In this document: one piece after another, positions 32,733 through 43,579 of the stretch
How the letters are laid out: each line of letters opens with the position of its first letter
How positions within the stretch are numbered: the first letter of the stretch is position 1
From: Rhodocollybia butyracea
Lineage: Eukaryota > Basidiomycota > Agaricomycetes > Agaricales > Omphalotaceae
Assembly (NCBI GenBank): GCA_015501585.1
Contig: JADNRY010000462.1
Location: forward strand, 1-46,631
DNA length: 46,631 nucleotides
Direction of reading: 5' to 3'
Notes under the pieces: generated by a model
What the model was told of the DNA's origin: nothing
What the model saw: only the letters and a program-made list of their open reading frames with translations
Database searches by the model: none
Position numbers and translations under genes: made by a program

Positions 32733-34759
32733 CGAAAACCTGTGCGTTTCGACGTAGACGGGATGGATAGCACCGAAACAATCAATCTCAATTCCATTCA
32801 GCGGTCCCCTATCATCCTTGATTAAATTGTAAGTTCCGAAAAACTATTGCCCACAACATAGTTTCTATGATGCACACTTTCTTAGCTCTTCCGAAGCCGC
32901 ATTGGAATCTGGTTTACAAAATTTAATCTATCTGTTCATACAGAGAGAGGTCAACAGAGGAAAGAACATAAACGTAACCACAAAAGGATCAAACCATCAT
33001 TTCAACTCGACAGCAAACTTGAACTATATGATTCTACAACAAGGTAAGCGGAAAGTCTTGTCCGAGAACAGCATTGAGCTGAGCATCTACGGCAAGTAGT
33101 TTGGAATTGCGTGTCAATAGCTCACAGCCTTCATCATGATTACAGGAGCTCCGAGATACTTCCAAGAAATTATGCATGTATGACCGCGGGATCAAACTTC
33201 ACAGTGGTAAGCTTGAAGATAGCTAGAGTTTTATAATCAGTCATCTTTGGAATGCTAATCTTTGGAATACTGGCACGCGTCACTGTGGACCCAGGACACT
33301 TAGTTGGTTGCATCATGTTTCAGATTCAACTATGTGCAACCTCACCATCACCTGTGCCGGTACTTCAGCATACTTCGGTACTGTCTACGTACTTGCTCTA
33401 CACGTGCATTGTACTAGTACAGATCTGTACCATACCAGACTTTTTACCAGCAGAATTTATAGTACACTACCGGTATCTTACAGTATACCGGTGTAGAATG
33501 GGACATGGGACAGTCATAGCCTTGGTCATAGCCATCTGTCAGCTGTATTCGGGCGCAAAGTGGCATTTAATGACCTCCTTCAATGTCCTTCCCTTTCACC
33601 ACCATATATGATATTTTTCTTGTTATTATCCATTATATAAGAATCGGAGCTGGATCCATCATGTGTTTTTTGAGCCTGATGAGCCCATTTTTGGAGAGTT
33701 GGGCCCATGTAGATGGTAGACATTGTTACAGGTAATTACTGTATGAGCAATAACATTGATATTTATTTATTTTCAAAATTTATATGTGTCCCTAGTAGTG
33801 TTGGGGAGGGCCGGGCCGGGCCAGGGTCAGGGTCTGGCCCAGGGCCACTCCTAAAAGGAAATGCTTGAGAATTAGCTAGACTTTCAGTTAAAATTGTCTC
33901 TCCTTTGATTCCTATGCCCCAACTTGGTGTTCAGTAGGGCTAGGGAGTACTATACTATGATGATAGTAAACAGGTCATGACTTTATCCAAAATGGTTCAT
34001 ACTAGTTACTACTTCAGTGAAATCTCAAGCAGAATAACTTCATTACAGCCAATAGAGTTAGATACTGTACTATGTCTGTCTGATAGGTAACGTCAGAGAC
34101 CCAACCCTGCACAATACTAAAATCTGTGGCAGCACCATACTGATGTAGTATCAGCATTTGTACAACCTTCATCTCACATTGCAGATAGTGATGGGGAGGG
34201 CCGGGTCGGTGACCCTTGACTCGGCAACTTGCAGCCACATTATGTTTGGTATGTCACGCCTCTTCACCCCTATGCTCTTTACTGATTGCTTCCCATTCTA
34301 GCATGGTAATCAGAGGCAGGACTTAATGTCTTCTGTTGTTTGGGTTGTTTCACTTATGTTGTTTCAGTTGGATGTCACCCAGATAGATAGGAGAATCTGA
34401 TAGATATTTGAATAAACTGATATTGATCGGATCTCAGCCCGGTGGCTTGCCGGCGAGACTTCCAATTTGCAATGGCCTGTTGAGCAAAGACATCTGATAC
34501 GGGCTTGCACAAGCTCGGGAACTCCAAAGTCCCTGATATATCATAGTGTGATTTTGCGTGACTATCAAACTTAACAGCATGACTGATAAGATATTCAACA
34601 ATATAGGGAATCTTTGTCAAGATACACAAGAAAAAACATGGTTCATATACTTAAACCACCAGTAAAAAGGTAACAAAGAGTCACATCAAAGAAAAAATCT
34701 CCCATTTTACTAGCCTCCAAACTCGGATCAGATCTTGTAAATAAAGGGAATTACCAAAT
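32733..34759. other. Intergenic region between the P450 and acyltransferase genes
   Basis: About 2.2 kb separate the two divergent genes, with no supported frame. Contents: an ACCGGTAT/ATACCGGTGT hairpin (33466-33493), and two same-direction words TAGTGTTGGGGAGGGCCGGG (33796) and TAGTGATGGGGAGGGCCGGG (34186) that look like left ends of a further hAT family without right ends. Confidence 0.5.
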
Positions 34760-34830
34760 GGAATATTCGAACTCAAAACATGACAACAGAGCGCTGGGCT
34801 ATCGACTGTATTAGCGCAATACCATTACGG
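34760..34830 (-). mobile_element. Degraded tRNA-derived SINE-like sequence
   Basis: On the minus strand an A-box-like stretch (ACAGTCGATAGCCCAGCGC), then TGTTGTCATG (anticodon-arm-like), then the B-box-like GAGTTCGAATATTCC lie at tRNA-like spacing. The order resembles AGTCGGTAGAGCGC...GGTTCGAATCCC of tRNAs and tRNA-derived SINEs. The acceptor and T stems no longer pair, so it is not a working tRNA. Confidence 0.4.
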
Positions 34831-34975
34831 TGACAACACTGCTATATTCCTAAGCCCGCAATTCAATATTGAAATAGAATAATGTATAAGTAGCCTATTA
34901 GCTGAATGGTATCACAGAATTTGTGAGAGCGTGGCAAGTCTTTTCATCTCTTTCACTCATCTCTCTCACCTGCCT

Positions 34976-36413
34976 ATGTATGCTTTTATCGTCGTTCCGC
35001 TCAGCGAGATAGATCAGAACGGAGTGCATAACCTCGGTATTACCTTTGGATATGTTGTCAAAAGAGTAGATGTCCCAGCTTTACAGAAGGCAGCGGAACA
35101 TACCGCGAATAGGTGGAGACTGCTAGCCGGTCGCATCGAGTGGAATGTTGCCAAGAAGACATACCAAATTTGCGTCCCTGTCTCCAAACCATTACCCAAA
35201 GACTACGCATTGATAGAGTTCACTACTAGCAGATTCCCCGCCTCCAGGATAAACCTACCATCGCTGAATGAGGACTCACGGCAAGTGCTGGAAAGGCCTC
35301 CATTGAAGTATTTTCGTGGAAGCGCCACCCCGTCCTCGTTGAGTGAGTATGCCGCAAAATCCTTTCCGCTCATGGCAATCCATGTATCTGTTATGCAAAA
35401 CTGCACCTGTGTCGGAATATCGTTTCCACATGGTGCATTTGATGCGACGGGAATGGGCATGGCGGTCCAGGGGATAAATGCTGCACTAAACAATATTGAA
35501 TGGGTACCTCCTATGCTCCATCCGTCAGGTATCAATATTCTGGAGAACACATTATCGAATCTGAGAGAGGCTGATTCTATGGGGAGTGATCTTGCTTATG
35601 AGCTTCCCAATCTCACAAGGGCAATCGTTCCTTCAACAATCTTTAACCTCTTGCGTTTCTGGTTTTCAATTGCATTCGAGATGTTTTGGCACAACTCGAC
35701 TACTCGCGCAGTCTATCTTGGGCGCAGAACCGTCGAGCATATAATGGTCAGAATGATGAAGGAATCGGAGGAGTCTGGAAAGTCTCTAGTCTCAAAGGGA
35801 GATATGCTTGTGGCATGGTTGCTAAAGGTCTGCCAATTTACCTGTATTCCGTGGATATTACTTACATCTTGCCCAGGCTGCCTACCTCGAAGAGGGATGT
35901 AACACTCCCACCAGGATTTCAATCAATTCTGTTTTTTCGATGAGACGGATACTCGCTGAGATCAACCCTGAATTTGAGCAGTATCCTCATAATGCATTTA
36001 CACCGATATCCCTCCCATTCATTGATTTTCGCTCCATTTCTTCGATGTCTCTCTATGACCTTGCTTTACGTCATCGCGAAAGCCTTAACGAGACACGTAA
36101 CGTCGCCTACATCCGGAGAGTTGAAAAGTGGAGGCGTTGCATAGGAGGGGGGATTGTTCCGCTGCGAAGAAGGGGCCTGGAAAGTTGGCTTTTCTCAAAC
36201 CAGGTAATCAGCGGCTTGGAGACCCTTAATCTAGGCTCTGAACAAGTAGGGCCTTGGTTTTGGGGAACCCCAGCTCTACCTGATCATAATGTTACAATTA
36301 ACAAGTTCAGGGAGGGTGGTTATCTTATCAAAGCCTGTGTACGGGCATCGCAATGGAGGTCAATAGAGAAAGCATTAGAGAGAATGGAAGGTGGCGCGGA
36401 CCCTTTTCCTTAA
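34976..36413 (+). CDS. BAHD-type acyltransferase, two exons
   Basis: Transfers an acyl group from CoA to an alcohol or amine, probably in the cytosol. Exon 1 (34976-35827) and exon 2 (35877-36413) flank a 49-bp intron (GTCTGC...GCCCAG) and give about 462 aa, the normal size for fungal members of the PF02458/BAHD superfamily. The ATG at 34976 follows a pyrimidine-rich stretch typical of fungal promoters; the frame is open upstream but has no earlier ATG. Seen in order: VVPLSEIDQN, VPALQKAAEHTANRWRLLAG (typical N-terminal helix), the catalytic HxxxD as HGAFDATG (exon 1, about residue 165), KGDMLVAWLLK at the splice site, and AAYLEEGCNTPTRISINSVF after it. The structural DFGWG motif near the C-terminus is not clear (the region reads EQVGPWFWGTP), which is common in fungal branches. 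No lesion was found. Divergent neighbour of the P450. Confidence 0.8.
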
Positions 36414-37204
36414 ACCTTCGTAAGTTGTTGTCAAGTATCGAATTCCGAAGCTCTAATTAGAACAAACATTGCTATCTCGATGAGTTCCTCAACTATTGAA
36501 GTCAAGTGTATGGTAGGCGTAGGCGACATGAAAGTACAGTATAGTTGTTAGATCCGCCAGCACTGCAGCGCATTAGTTCGTGGGTAATCTCAGCCAAAGA
36601 CTCTAGCTATGTATAATACTTAGCGCTTTAAGTTTGTAACATGAAATAAAGAAAAGAACATACCATATCAGGCGGTATCCGGTTCTTACTGGAATAACGC
36701 CTCAACAATCCATATCGCATGCCATGCTCCCGAATCATTCAAAGGTGTTCAGATGCTATTCGGTCCTTAGTTGTCCATAGCCATCCATAGCAAGGATGCT
36801 GGCTCTGTAGCGCTCCGTTGTGCTCTGGGCTGTTCTTGCCTACCATGGCCGGCAGATGTGGCGTCTGTTAAAACAGGTACGACAAACATCCCGCCTGGCT
36901 TGGCATCAGCTTGGCACGGGAATTGAGGACCATCAGCATTTCTTCACGATTGTGATCCGGTATAATTAGCATCAATCACGCCTCTTTAGACAATCCTTAA
37001 TGCTGCTGCCAGCAATCCCCGACTACAAGACAGATCTGAGGCATTGTCTAGTTGCTCCCTGTAACCAAAAGCCTGGACTTTGTGTCATATACATTGTCCT
37101 GTAAGAGAGACTTGCGAGAGACAGAGTCTGATTTAGAAATTGAGGCATGGGCTATAGGGAATATTATTCAGCAAAAAGCCGGATAGATAGCAACCTGAAA
37201 AAGT
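36414..37204. other. No gene; repeat remnants
   Basis: Contains a GCTCTGG/GCTCCGTTGTGCTCTG block (36790-36850) like the interior of the 76-264 MITE, and 36990-37060, which matches 4800-4870 inverted. Confidence 0.5.
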
Positions 37205-37623
37205 TTAATTTCCCCGAACCGGGTCATAGTAGGGGCCACTGGGAGTGCGGGATCTGAACCGGAAGCAGTCTGGGCTAGTCTGCATCGAGTCGGCGGCAGT
37301 GTGAAATCTCCTAGGACCGGCGCGGCGCGTGATGCCATCGACTGGAAATCCTGGTACTACCCCTTTCTCTTTTCCTTTACCATCTGAATCTCCACTCTCA
37401 CTCCCTGAATTGTCTTCAAGATCAAACCCAATGCCCTCCAAACTGGCCCACAAGAGTGATCTTCAATGAATTTGTTGATACCCTGCTGTCGCCACATCCT
37501 GATCTGGCCCCGGGTAGTGATGTGCGGGCTGGGGCTGGGTTCAGGAGCCACGGCTAAGGCCCACTCAGCCCTGGACAGTGCTCCGACCGCCACATTGGCT
37601 TCAAAGAGGGTGAAAAAACTCAC
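37205..37623 (-). pseudogene. Unidentified minus-strand coding remnant
   Basis: One frame reads RAEWALAVAPEPSPSP, RGQIRMWRQQGINKFIEDHS. After a one-base shift near 37447 another continues as WASLEGIGFDLEDNSGSESG, then a Lys/Glu/Gly-rich stretch and RTPSGPYYDPVRGN with a stop at 37205. Codon use in the second part is GC-rich and convincing. A further minus frame at 37958-37752 (SSDVQARAQGRAEDFSGPSA, GHWEYWVSLEI) may be an upstream exon. Possibly a gag- or transposon-derived gene; family not recognised. Confidence 0.4.
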
Positions 37624-38162
37624 ATTTGGGGGTGTATTAGTGAGTAAACTACTAAATGTTCATGGCATGGTCACGCAGACCAATATCTGTTCCATCAAAG
37701 CTTGATATGCCCTTCTGATTGCGTATGTAAAATCCATTAAAACTGGTGTGCTCAAATTGATTCAAAGTTAGTAAGATTAGAGGGTTTATTACCTACCTGA
37801 GTGGCAATAATCTCTAAACTAACCCAATATTCCCAGTGCCCACTGCCGATGGCCGTCCCGGCTGAAGGCCCAGAGAAATCTTCAGCTCGGCCTTGAGCCC
37901 TGGCCTGCACATCACTAGATCTGGTATGTAAATAGACCAATAGACATGCTCTGTCCAATGATGGAACTAACAGTTACTAACTTACACATCTGGGTTATGA
38001 GTCATAGGGTCAAATAAGACCATTAGATTTCTCGTTTCACCTGAAATATGAGTGCTTGACACCTGGGTATGAATTAGCACTGCAAGCACGGCCAGAATAA
38101 GCTTTTTCTGTCCAAATAACAGCTGGAATATACTCTCCTCTAGTATGGCCTAGACCTTGTCT

Positions 38163-38353
38163 GAGCAATGTTCTATTCTATGTACTAGGTACCCACTGAG
38201 TAGCTCACATCCATGTAGTATAAGTACACAAGGACCAAGGTATATATGTAATTATCATTATCTGTTTCCCATGGAGGCGTACGGGTCGCAAGTAGCCCCT
38301 TGAGGGCCACAAGTACTTGCACAATGGATCCGGATTCATGGACATCTTTACCA
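38163..38353. mobile_element. Fragment of the CATCTTTA-ending hAT family
   Basis: Matches 29800-30093 in order (TTCTATTCTATG.ACTAGG, AGTAGCCCCTTGAGG, CACAAGTAC) and ends GGACATCTTTA. The left boundary is not defined. Confidence 0.5.
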
Positions 38354-38432
38354 GTGCATGATTGGGGCATCTGTCATCTGTGGTATAACCAGGCATTGCA
38401 GTCTGAGTATGAACTTTTTTGGGAGGTTTCCT

Positions 38433-39660
38433 CTAAAGATGGGCATGAGTCGCAGTCAGCCACAGGTACCGGCAGGTATAACCCGTGGGAATACCCGCAG
38501 ACCTGTGACCGGGCGGTCCAGGTACCAGTCATAACCGGTCACAGGTCAGGCTGTAGAAAATTTTACAAAACTTGGCTGGTACCTGTGACCTGCCAGTGTC
38601 AAGTATTTATCAGGAGTTGACAAATTTATTTGCAGCTCAAAGGTAATTTCATCCAACAAAGATATATGCTCGGATGGTACATTGAGCAAACATTGAGTAC
38701 TTGTTGAAGTTGCATTAAATATCAAGCTATAATGTACTCCAGTACTTTATAAGTAAAGATGAGCACGAGTCCAAGTCCAAGTATACTTGGACTTGCCATG
38801 CAAGTACTTGTGGCACCCAAGGCCTGACTTGTGACTTCAAACTTGCAGATGATCCGCGGGAAACAAGTCACTGACTTGCAAGTATTTTCATAAGTATACC
38901 TGCAAGTACTTGTCTGACTCGTTCTTACAGGTAACTTGCAAGTATACTTACAAGTACTTGCAGTGATTTACCTGTATGAAGTATGCAATAATAATAAAAC
39001 TTGTACTCAACTTGCAATTCACCTATCTACCATGAATTCATGTTATATTATGAAGTAAATTTGTGCTAACACACAGGCTTTGCATTGTAGACAGTTCACT
39101 GCATTTAGGTGCTTAAGTACTGTGAGCTGTCTGCAATCTAATATCCATGCCCCAGCACTTAATGACTTTTATAGTGGGTATGATATTATAGAGCAGTACA
39201 AATTGTGATTATTGTTCAAGTTGTACTAAAAATATATTTGTTTCTGTGACATGCACAAGTCACACAAGTACTTGCAAATCACCCAATTTTTTCAAAAGCT
39301 TGACTTGTGACTTGGGGGTGATCCGTGGGAAACAAGTCTTTGACTTGCAAGGACTTGGACTCGTGCTCATCTTTATTTATAAGTGATTGTATAATGCTTT
39401 AATCATTGCTTGTACATGATAAGTCTCTTGTACAATGCTCAGCACTGACTTTAGTTGAGATTGACTTATCTTGCACATGTCACCAGTACCTGCAGGTACC
39501 CATGGAAGTCTAAAAGTCTGACCTGTTACCTGTGACCACGGTCCACCTGTGGGAAACTGGTACTAGGTCCCATGGCCCGTGGGTTACAGGTCTGCGGGTA
39601 TTCCCACAGGTGTTACCTGCGGGTACTCGAATGCGACCGGGACTCTGATCTATGAAGGTG
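38433..39660. mobile_element. Outer hAT-type element interrupted by a nested one
   Basis: 38433-38640 begins TAAAGATGGGCATGAGTCGC and is full of GGTACC, CACAGGT and CCCGTGGG words. 39480-39660 has the same words in inverted order (CCTGTGACC, GTGGGAAAC, ACCTGCGGGTAC, ending near GACCGGGACTC). The pair looks like the two ends of one element, with the complete 622-bp element 38754-39375 inserted inside. The right terminus is eroded and no target duplication is visible. Confidence 0.45.
38754..39375. mobile_element. Non-autonomous hAT element, 622 bp
   Basis: Ends TAAAGATGAGCACGAGTCC and its complement, flanked by the perfect 8-bp duplication TTTATAAG (38746-38753 and 39376-39383). Subterminal zones carry many AAGTACTTGCAAG-type repeats. 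A central hairpin (39084-39137) with stem ATTGTAGACAG/CTGTCTGCAAT is shared with the 43580-44199 element. No coding capacity. Confidence 0.88.
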
Positions 39661-39697
39661 ATGAAGTGCCTATAGCCACCATTGATAGGGTTGGGTA

Positions 39698-40197
39698 CAA
39701 GGGGCTCCGGACCGGAAAATTCCGTACCGGGGGTAGGGAGGGTGGGTCCTTCGTGAGGTCTAAAATTTTTTTTTTGACCCACCCCAAACCTACCCTCAAA
39801 TTGTATTTTTTACCGAAAGATACATATATTTTGCACAGTGAACACTATATGGTCAGTGCAGTGCCTTTAGAAACTTGCTGGCTGCTTCAGTGAGGTCAGT
39901 CACACCTTGAGTCACACAGTTTGATATGCTGAAGGTCATATATAATTGTGTTAAGAGTATCATACTCAATCTTAGCAAAATTAAAAGCTAATATGTACAA
40001 TAGTTTCAAAGCATTTTGGGTCAAGGATACAGGCCATGAAAGATGAGGAAAAAATATGACTCATATATGGCTCACATATTACCATATATGGAAGTAACGT
40101 GACCAAAATATCACGTGGAGGGAGGGAGGGTCCAGCGCAGAGGTTGAGAATTTTTTCCCAACCCCTGGTACGGAATTTTTTTTTCCGTGGCCCCTTG
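39698..40197. mobile_element. Non-autonomous hAT-type element, 500 bp, third family
   Basis: Starts CAAGGGGCTCCGG and ends CCGTGGCCCCTTG. It is flanked by the perfect 8-bp duplication GTTGGGTA (39690-39697 and 40198-40205). Matching subterminal blocks (ATTCCGTACC, GGGAGGGT...) lie inverted near each end, with poly-A/T runs. No gene; the frames crossing it are incidental. Confidence 0.85.
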
Positions 40198-40274
40198 GTT
40201 GGGTAATGGAGTGCAAACATTGGGTTAGTAACTCAATTGTAATGTGAAACAGTGAAAGTACATCAAAGTACATA

Positions 40275-40385
40275 CAGTGACGGCGGAAATTGATGAACCA
40301 CCCTGTGACCTACTGAATAGCCAAATCTTACTCAGTTGACATTCAGTACCCGATTTGGGTGGTTCATCAATTTCCGCCGTCACTG
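40275..40385. mobile_element. Tc1/mariner-type MITE, 111 bp
   Basis: Perfect 29-bp inverted ends starting CAGTGACGGCGGAAATTGAT (40275-40303 and 40357-40385), flanked by TA on both sides (40273-40274 and 40386-40387). TA targets and CAGTG ends are typical of Tc1/mariner transposons. The identical arms suggest recent insertion. Confidence 0.9.
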
Positions 40386-40387
40386 TA

Positions 40388-40868
40388 TGTGAGTACACCC
40401 GGTGTAAGCTTTACTAATCAGCAAAACGCGGGTGAGCTGGCGCCATGGTCAGGCACTCTAGAGCTGTTTCCAGCAGCCCCTAGCGCTGTAACCGTACAAA
40501 CTGCCGGTATTATTCATAATAAATATAGCTCCACTTGATGAACATCTTGGAAAAGTAGCACGGCAAACATTCACTTAAGTAAGTACATAATCACACATTA
40601 CACCCTTTCGTACAATACAAAACAGGCATATCTGTTATCCTATTACTTGCCTATTACCAAGATAAGGCCACATAAGTTATAACATCACTCGACGGGGTGC
40701 AAACCCAAACCCAACTACATGCTAGCTGTGGGAGTCTGGACTACTTGTTTATCAAGGGAAATTCAGAATCTTTGCCTACACTGTCAGTATCTTTATTTGT
40801 ATGGGGAAAGGTCTGACCGATTCATAGTAGCAAACAGGAAACTGATATTCAAACTTTTCTATAGGGTG
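40388..40868. other. No gene seen
   Basis: Short spacer; 40430-40500 has GCGCTGTAACC/CTCTAGAGC words like those in the 76-264 MITE. The frame 40719-41015 is not protein-like. Confidence 0.45.
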
Positions 40869-41118
40869 CTGTATAATTACGATCATATGGTCCCGGGGGT
40901 TGACGCGTTATGCATTGATTTTGATGAACATCATGCTCACGGCCTACCATTAGATGTTACACAAATGAATGGGCGGGCCGGAGGCCCGCCGCCAAATTTT
41001 GTCATGTTTCTGTAACTGGGCATGCTCGGACCCCCTGTTACGCGTTATGAAGTGCAAAATCACTCATGCTCGGGGGTCCTGTTACGCGTTACGGGAGCAT
41101 CTGATCGTAATTATACAG
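40869..41118. mobile_element. 250-bp palindromic element (MITE candidate)
   Basis: CTGTATAATTACGATCA at 40869-40885 is the exact complement of 41102-41118, and the pairing extends imperfectly inward (TCCCG/CGGGA). Inside, CATGCTCGG...CCTGTTACGCGTTA occurs twice (41020-41047 and 41065-41092). Target duplication not resolved. Confidence 0.55.
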
Positions 41119-41475
41119 TATTCTCTGAGACGACTGAGACCTGGGTCGCCGAACAGGTTTCAAGTTGGAAAGTAAATATCATCATGGATCATATTCTGAT
41201 CTGTAGTTGTACAGGTTATGGTAGCTGTTTGTAGCTGTTTGGACATATGTTTGCACCCGCTCTTCACTGATACATAACTGTTCCATACTATCTTGGCATA
41301 TCTTGGCAGTGATGAACTATGTCTTAGACTGCATGATCTGGGAATTTTCTCTTATATATGTACTACTGAGCTATGCCAAAAGTTACCAACAACTTGCCTT
41401 CCCATCTTTACATTGTTGGTCGTCCTCCTGTCCTCTTACTTATTGCAAACCTGTAGTTGCCTCAACATTTTTATT

Positions 41476-43495
41476 ATGCCTACGCTTATTCCCTTGGACT
41501 CCTTCCTTGGCGTCACATTTGTTGGAATCATCATTTCTTCCATGTATGCATCCTGTACAGCTACAACATTGCACCAGATAATGACTGGACATCACTCACA
41601 GAATGTATGGCGCTACTTGTGTTCAGCTCTATTACTACTACACCCAGAACTGCAAAAAGGATGGCCAGTTTCTCAAGATTCTTGTGCGTTTCATATATAT
41701 CAAATTATGCCCATTAACTCAGCAACAAAAATAATACAGGTCGCAGTGATTTGGTTAATCCTTATCAGTGTATTCACTTGGCCAAGTTCTAAAATTGCCA
41801 AACAGGGTCGTTGACTCGGCTCATGTGGCAATGTTAACAGCGGGAGACTATCATTACACTGTCTCAAACTTTGGGGACTACATTGTCCTATTGCAAGTTA
41901 ACTGGTGAGAGAGTTATATCATATTAGTCCTGTACAATGATTACAAATGAAAGTGAAGGAGTCTTACGGTCAGTCTAAAGTAACCTACTTGAAATGTAAA
42001 CTAATGCAGGCATGCTTATAGATATCGGTACCTATAGGCGTAAATAAACTTAGAATACAGGAGTATCCTAATACTGACTGTAGAATGTTGCAGAGCTTGC
42101 TTGTTACTCTGGTTCAGATGTAAGTATTAGTAATTTTTTCAAAGCCAATGATTAATGTGATTGACCTCAGATTCTTTGCTTATCGTGTATACCAATGTAT
42201 GTCAACTATTGTGTGGATACCAAGGGTTTCTTCAATACAAGATTGCTGTTTAGTGAGCAGGAAAAACCCTGTGATTCCCATCATAATTGTGAGCTCTTGC
42301 AACAACGCTTTTGTCTGCTCCTGCGTAATCAACTAGTATGGCCTCAGGTACTTCTTAGTATAATTCAATTTGGTGAGTTGCATGTTCCAATTTTTCTGGG
42401 TCCACTGAAAGTACTGGTATATGCTAACGTCCCTTAACAGGGCTTTCTATACGTGAGTAACCAATCATGAAACTTCTCCATTGGAACTGACATGAGATAT
42501 TGTGCCAAATAGCATTTGCCATTGTTTTGGGGTAAATCACCCTTCTAATTACCTGATCCAAGAGTAAATGAATCAAGTCTCTTTCTAGATCGCCTGGGAG
42601 TAATGTGAAACAGGCACTAGTTGCGTTATGGAATCTTGACTTCCCAGTAACTTCCCTTCTAAGGTGCTTTGCTATAGATGTGGACTATCAGCAGCTGCTC
42701 AATCGCTATGGCTGTTGATACCCTCATTACTGTGTCCATGGTTTATTATCTCCTTCGCCATGATACTGTGTTTCAACCGTGAGTGTTGATATACTATTCA
42801 TAATTCCTTATCTCAATGGATTATATCAGCACTAAACACATGGTCCAGACAATCATAAGATATACAATAAACACAGGTGACAAAAGTTTCAATTGTTGAG
42901 TTGTGTAAAAAGAATTCAAACTCTCCCATTACCCAGGTCTTTTAGTGACGTGCGTATGTTTTTACATGATTCCTCATCCCTTGTTTGTTGATAGTCAATT
43001 GGTTCTATGAAGAATATCAAATTTGGCTGCCCTGATTTCGGTAAGTCTAATTTGCTCTGCTACAGTAGTAGTACGTTGTTATCATTTTGAACATTCAATC
43101 TCAATATATTAGGCTATTGTGGCGCCGGCGGGTAATGAGACCTACACCCTGTTTGATTTTCTTTCCATTCGACGTCTGTATATATTTTCTGTCCTATTTG
43201 AATACTGTCCAAACTTCCACCCCTATAGTTTACGCCTGCTCTTTCGTTTCCATGTGAGTTTGTCCCAATCTGAAATTATATGTAATACTCATGTACTGTT
43301 CCTAGTCTCAACTCAAGACAGTATATTAGGGACAAACAAGCCAACAATGGTGTAGTTATTGAAGTCTCAACTCTTCACACAACGCGGCGCACCTTGGATC
43401 ACCTTCCTAGCTCTGAGAATCAGAGGGAAATTGAGCCCTCTGTTGTAGATGCAGGAGAAGTAGGAATTGGTCATAGTGGCAAATTCATGTTGTAG
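41476..43495 (+). CDS. DUF6534-family seven-helix membrane protein, many small exons
   Basis: Integral membrane protein of the DUF6534 family, common in Agaricomycetes and of unknown function. Exons read in phase: 41476-41543 (MPTLIPLDSFLGVTFVGIII), 41602-41683 (MYGATCVQLYYYYTQNCKKD), 41740-41767, 41841-41904 (DYHYTVSNFGDYIVLLQVN), 42096-42119, 42171-42196 (FFAYRVYQ), 42254-42288 (LSRKNPVIPIII), 42348-42372, 42441-42452 (12 bp), 42513-42531, 42589-42619, 42678-42778 (WTISSCSIAMAVDTLITVSM), 42830-42876, 42937-42953 (NTGLLVTC), 43113-43173, 43229-43253 (LYACSFVSILNSR) and 43306-43495 (cytosolic tail, stop 43493-43495). Introns are mostly 50-75 bp with good GT and AG ends. The signature order LDxxLG, FFAYRVYQLSRKN, TGLL and LNSR is that of the family. 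Two places are uncertain: between 41905 and 42095 a small exon may be missing, and between 42954 and 43112 the best candidate exon (42995-43040) is one base out of phase. So it is either intact with an exon I have missed, or carries one lesion. Confidence 0.78.
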
Positions 43496-43579
43496 GGTTC
43501 AAGTTCAAGTTGTGGATGTTGGACTGGATAAATAATTCAACTGGGCTGTACATGAGAGCTTGTATTGGAGAGCAAGTAC

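Noticed and set aside
34760..34830. Functional tRNA gene
   Set aside because: T-stem and acceptor stem do not pair; only box-like sequences remain.
35686..35943. Alternative frame across the acyltransferase splice site
   Set aside because: It is open through the intron but loses the family alignment; the 49-bp intron join restores it.
41293..41814. Single unspliced 173-aa membrane protein
   Set aside because: Its first part matches DUF6534 only up to 41543; splicing out 41544-41601 and later introns gives the true family sequence.
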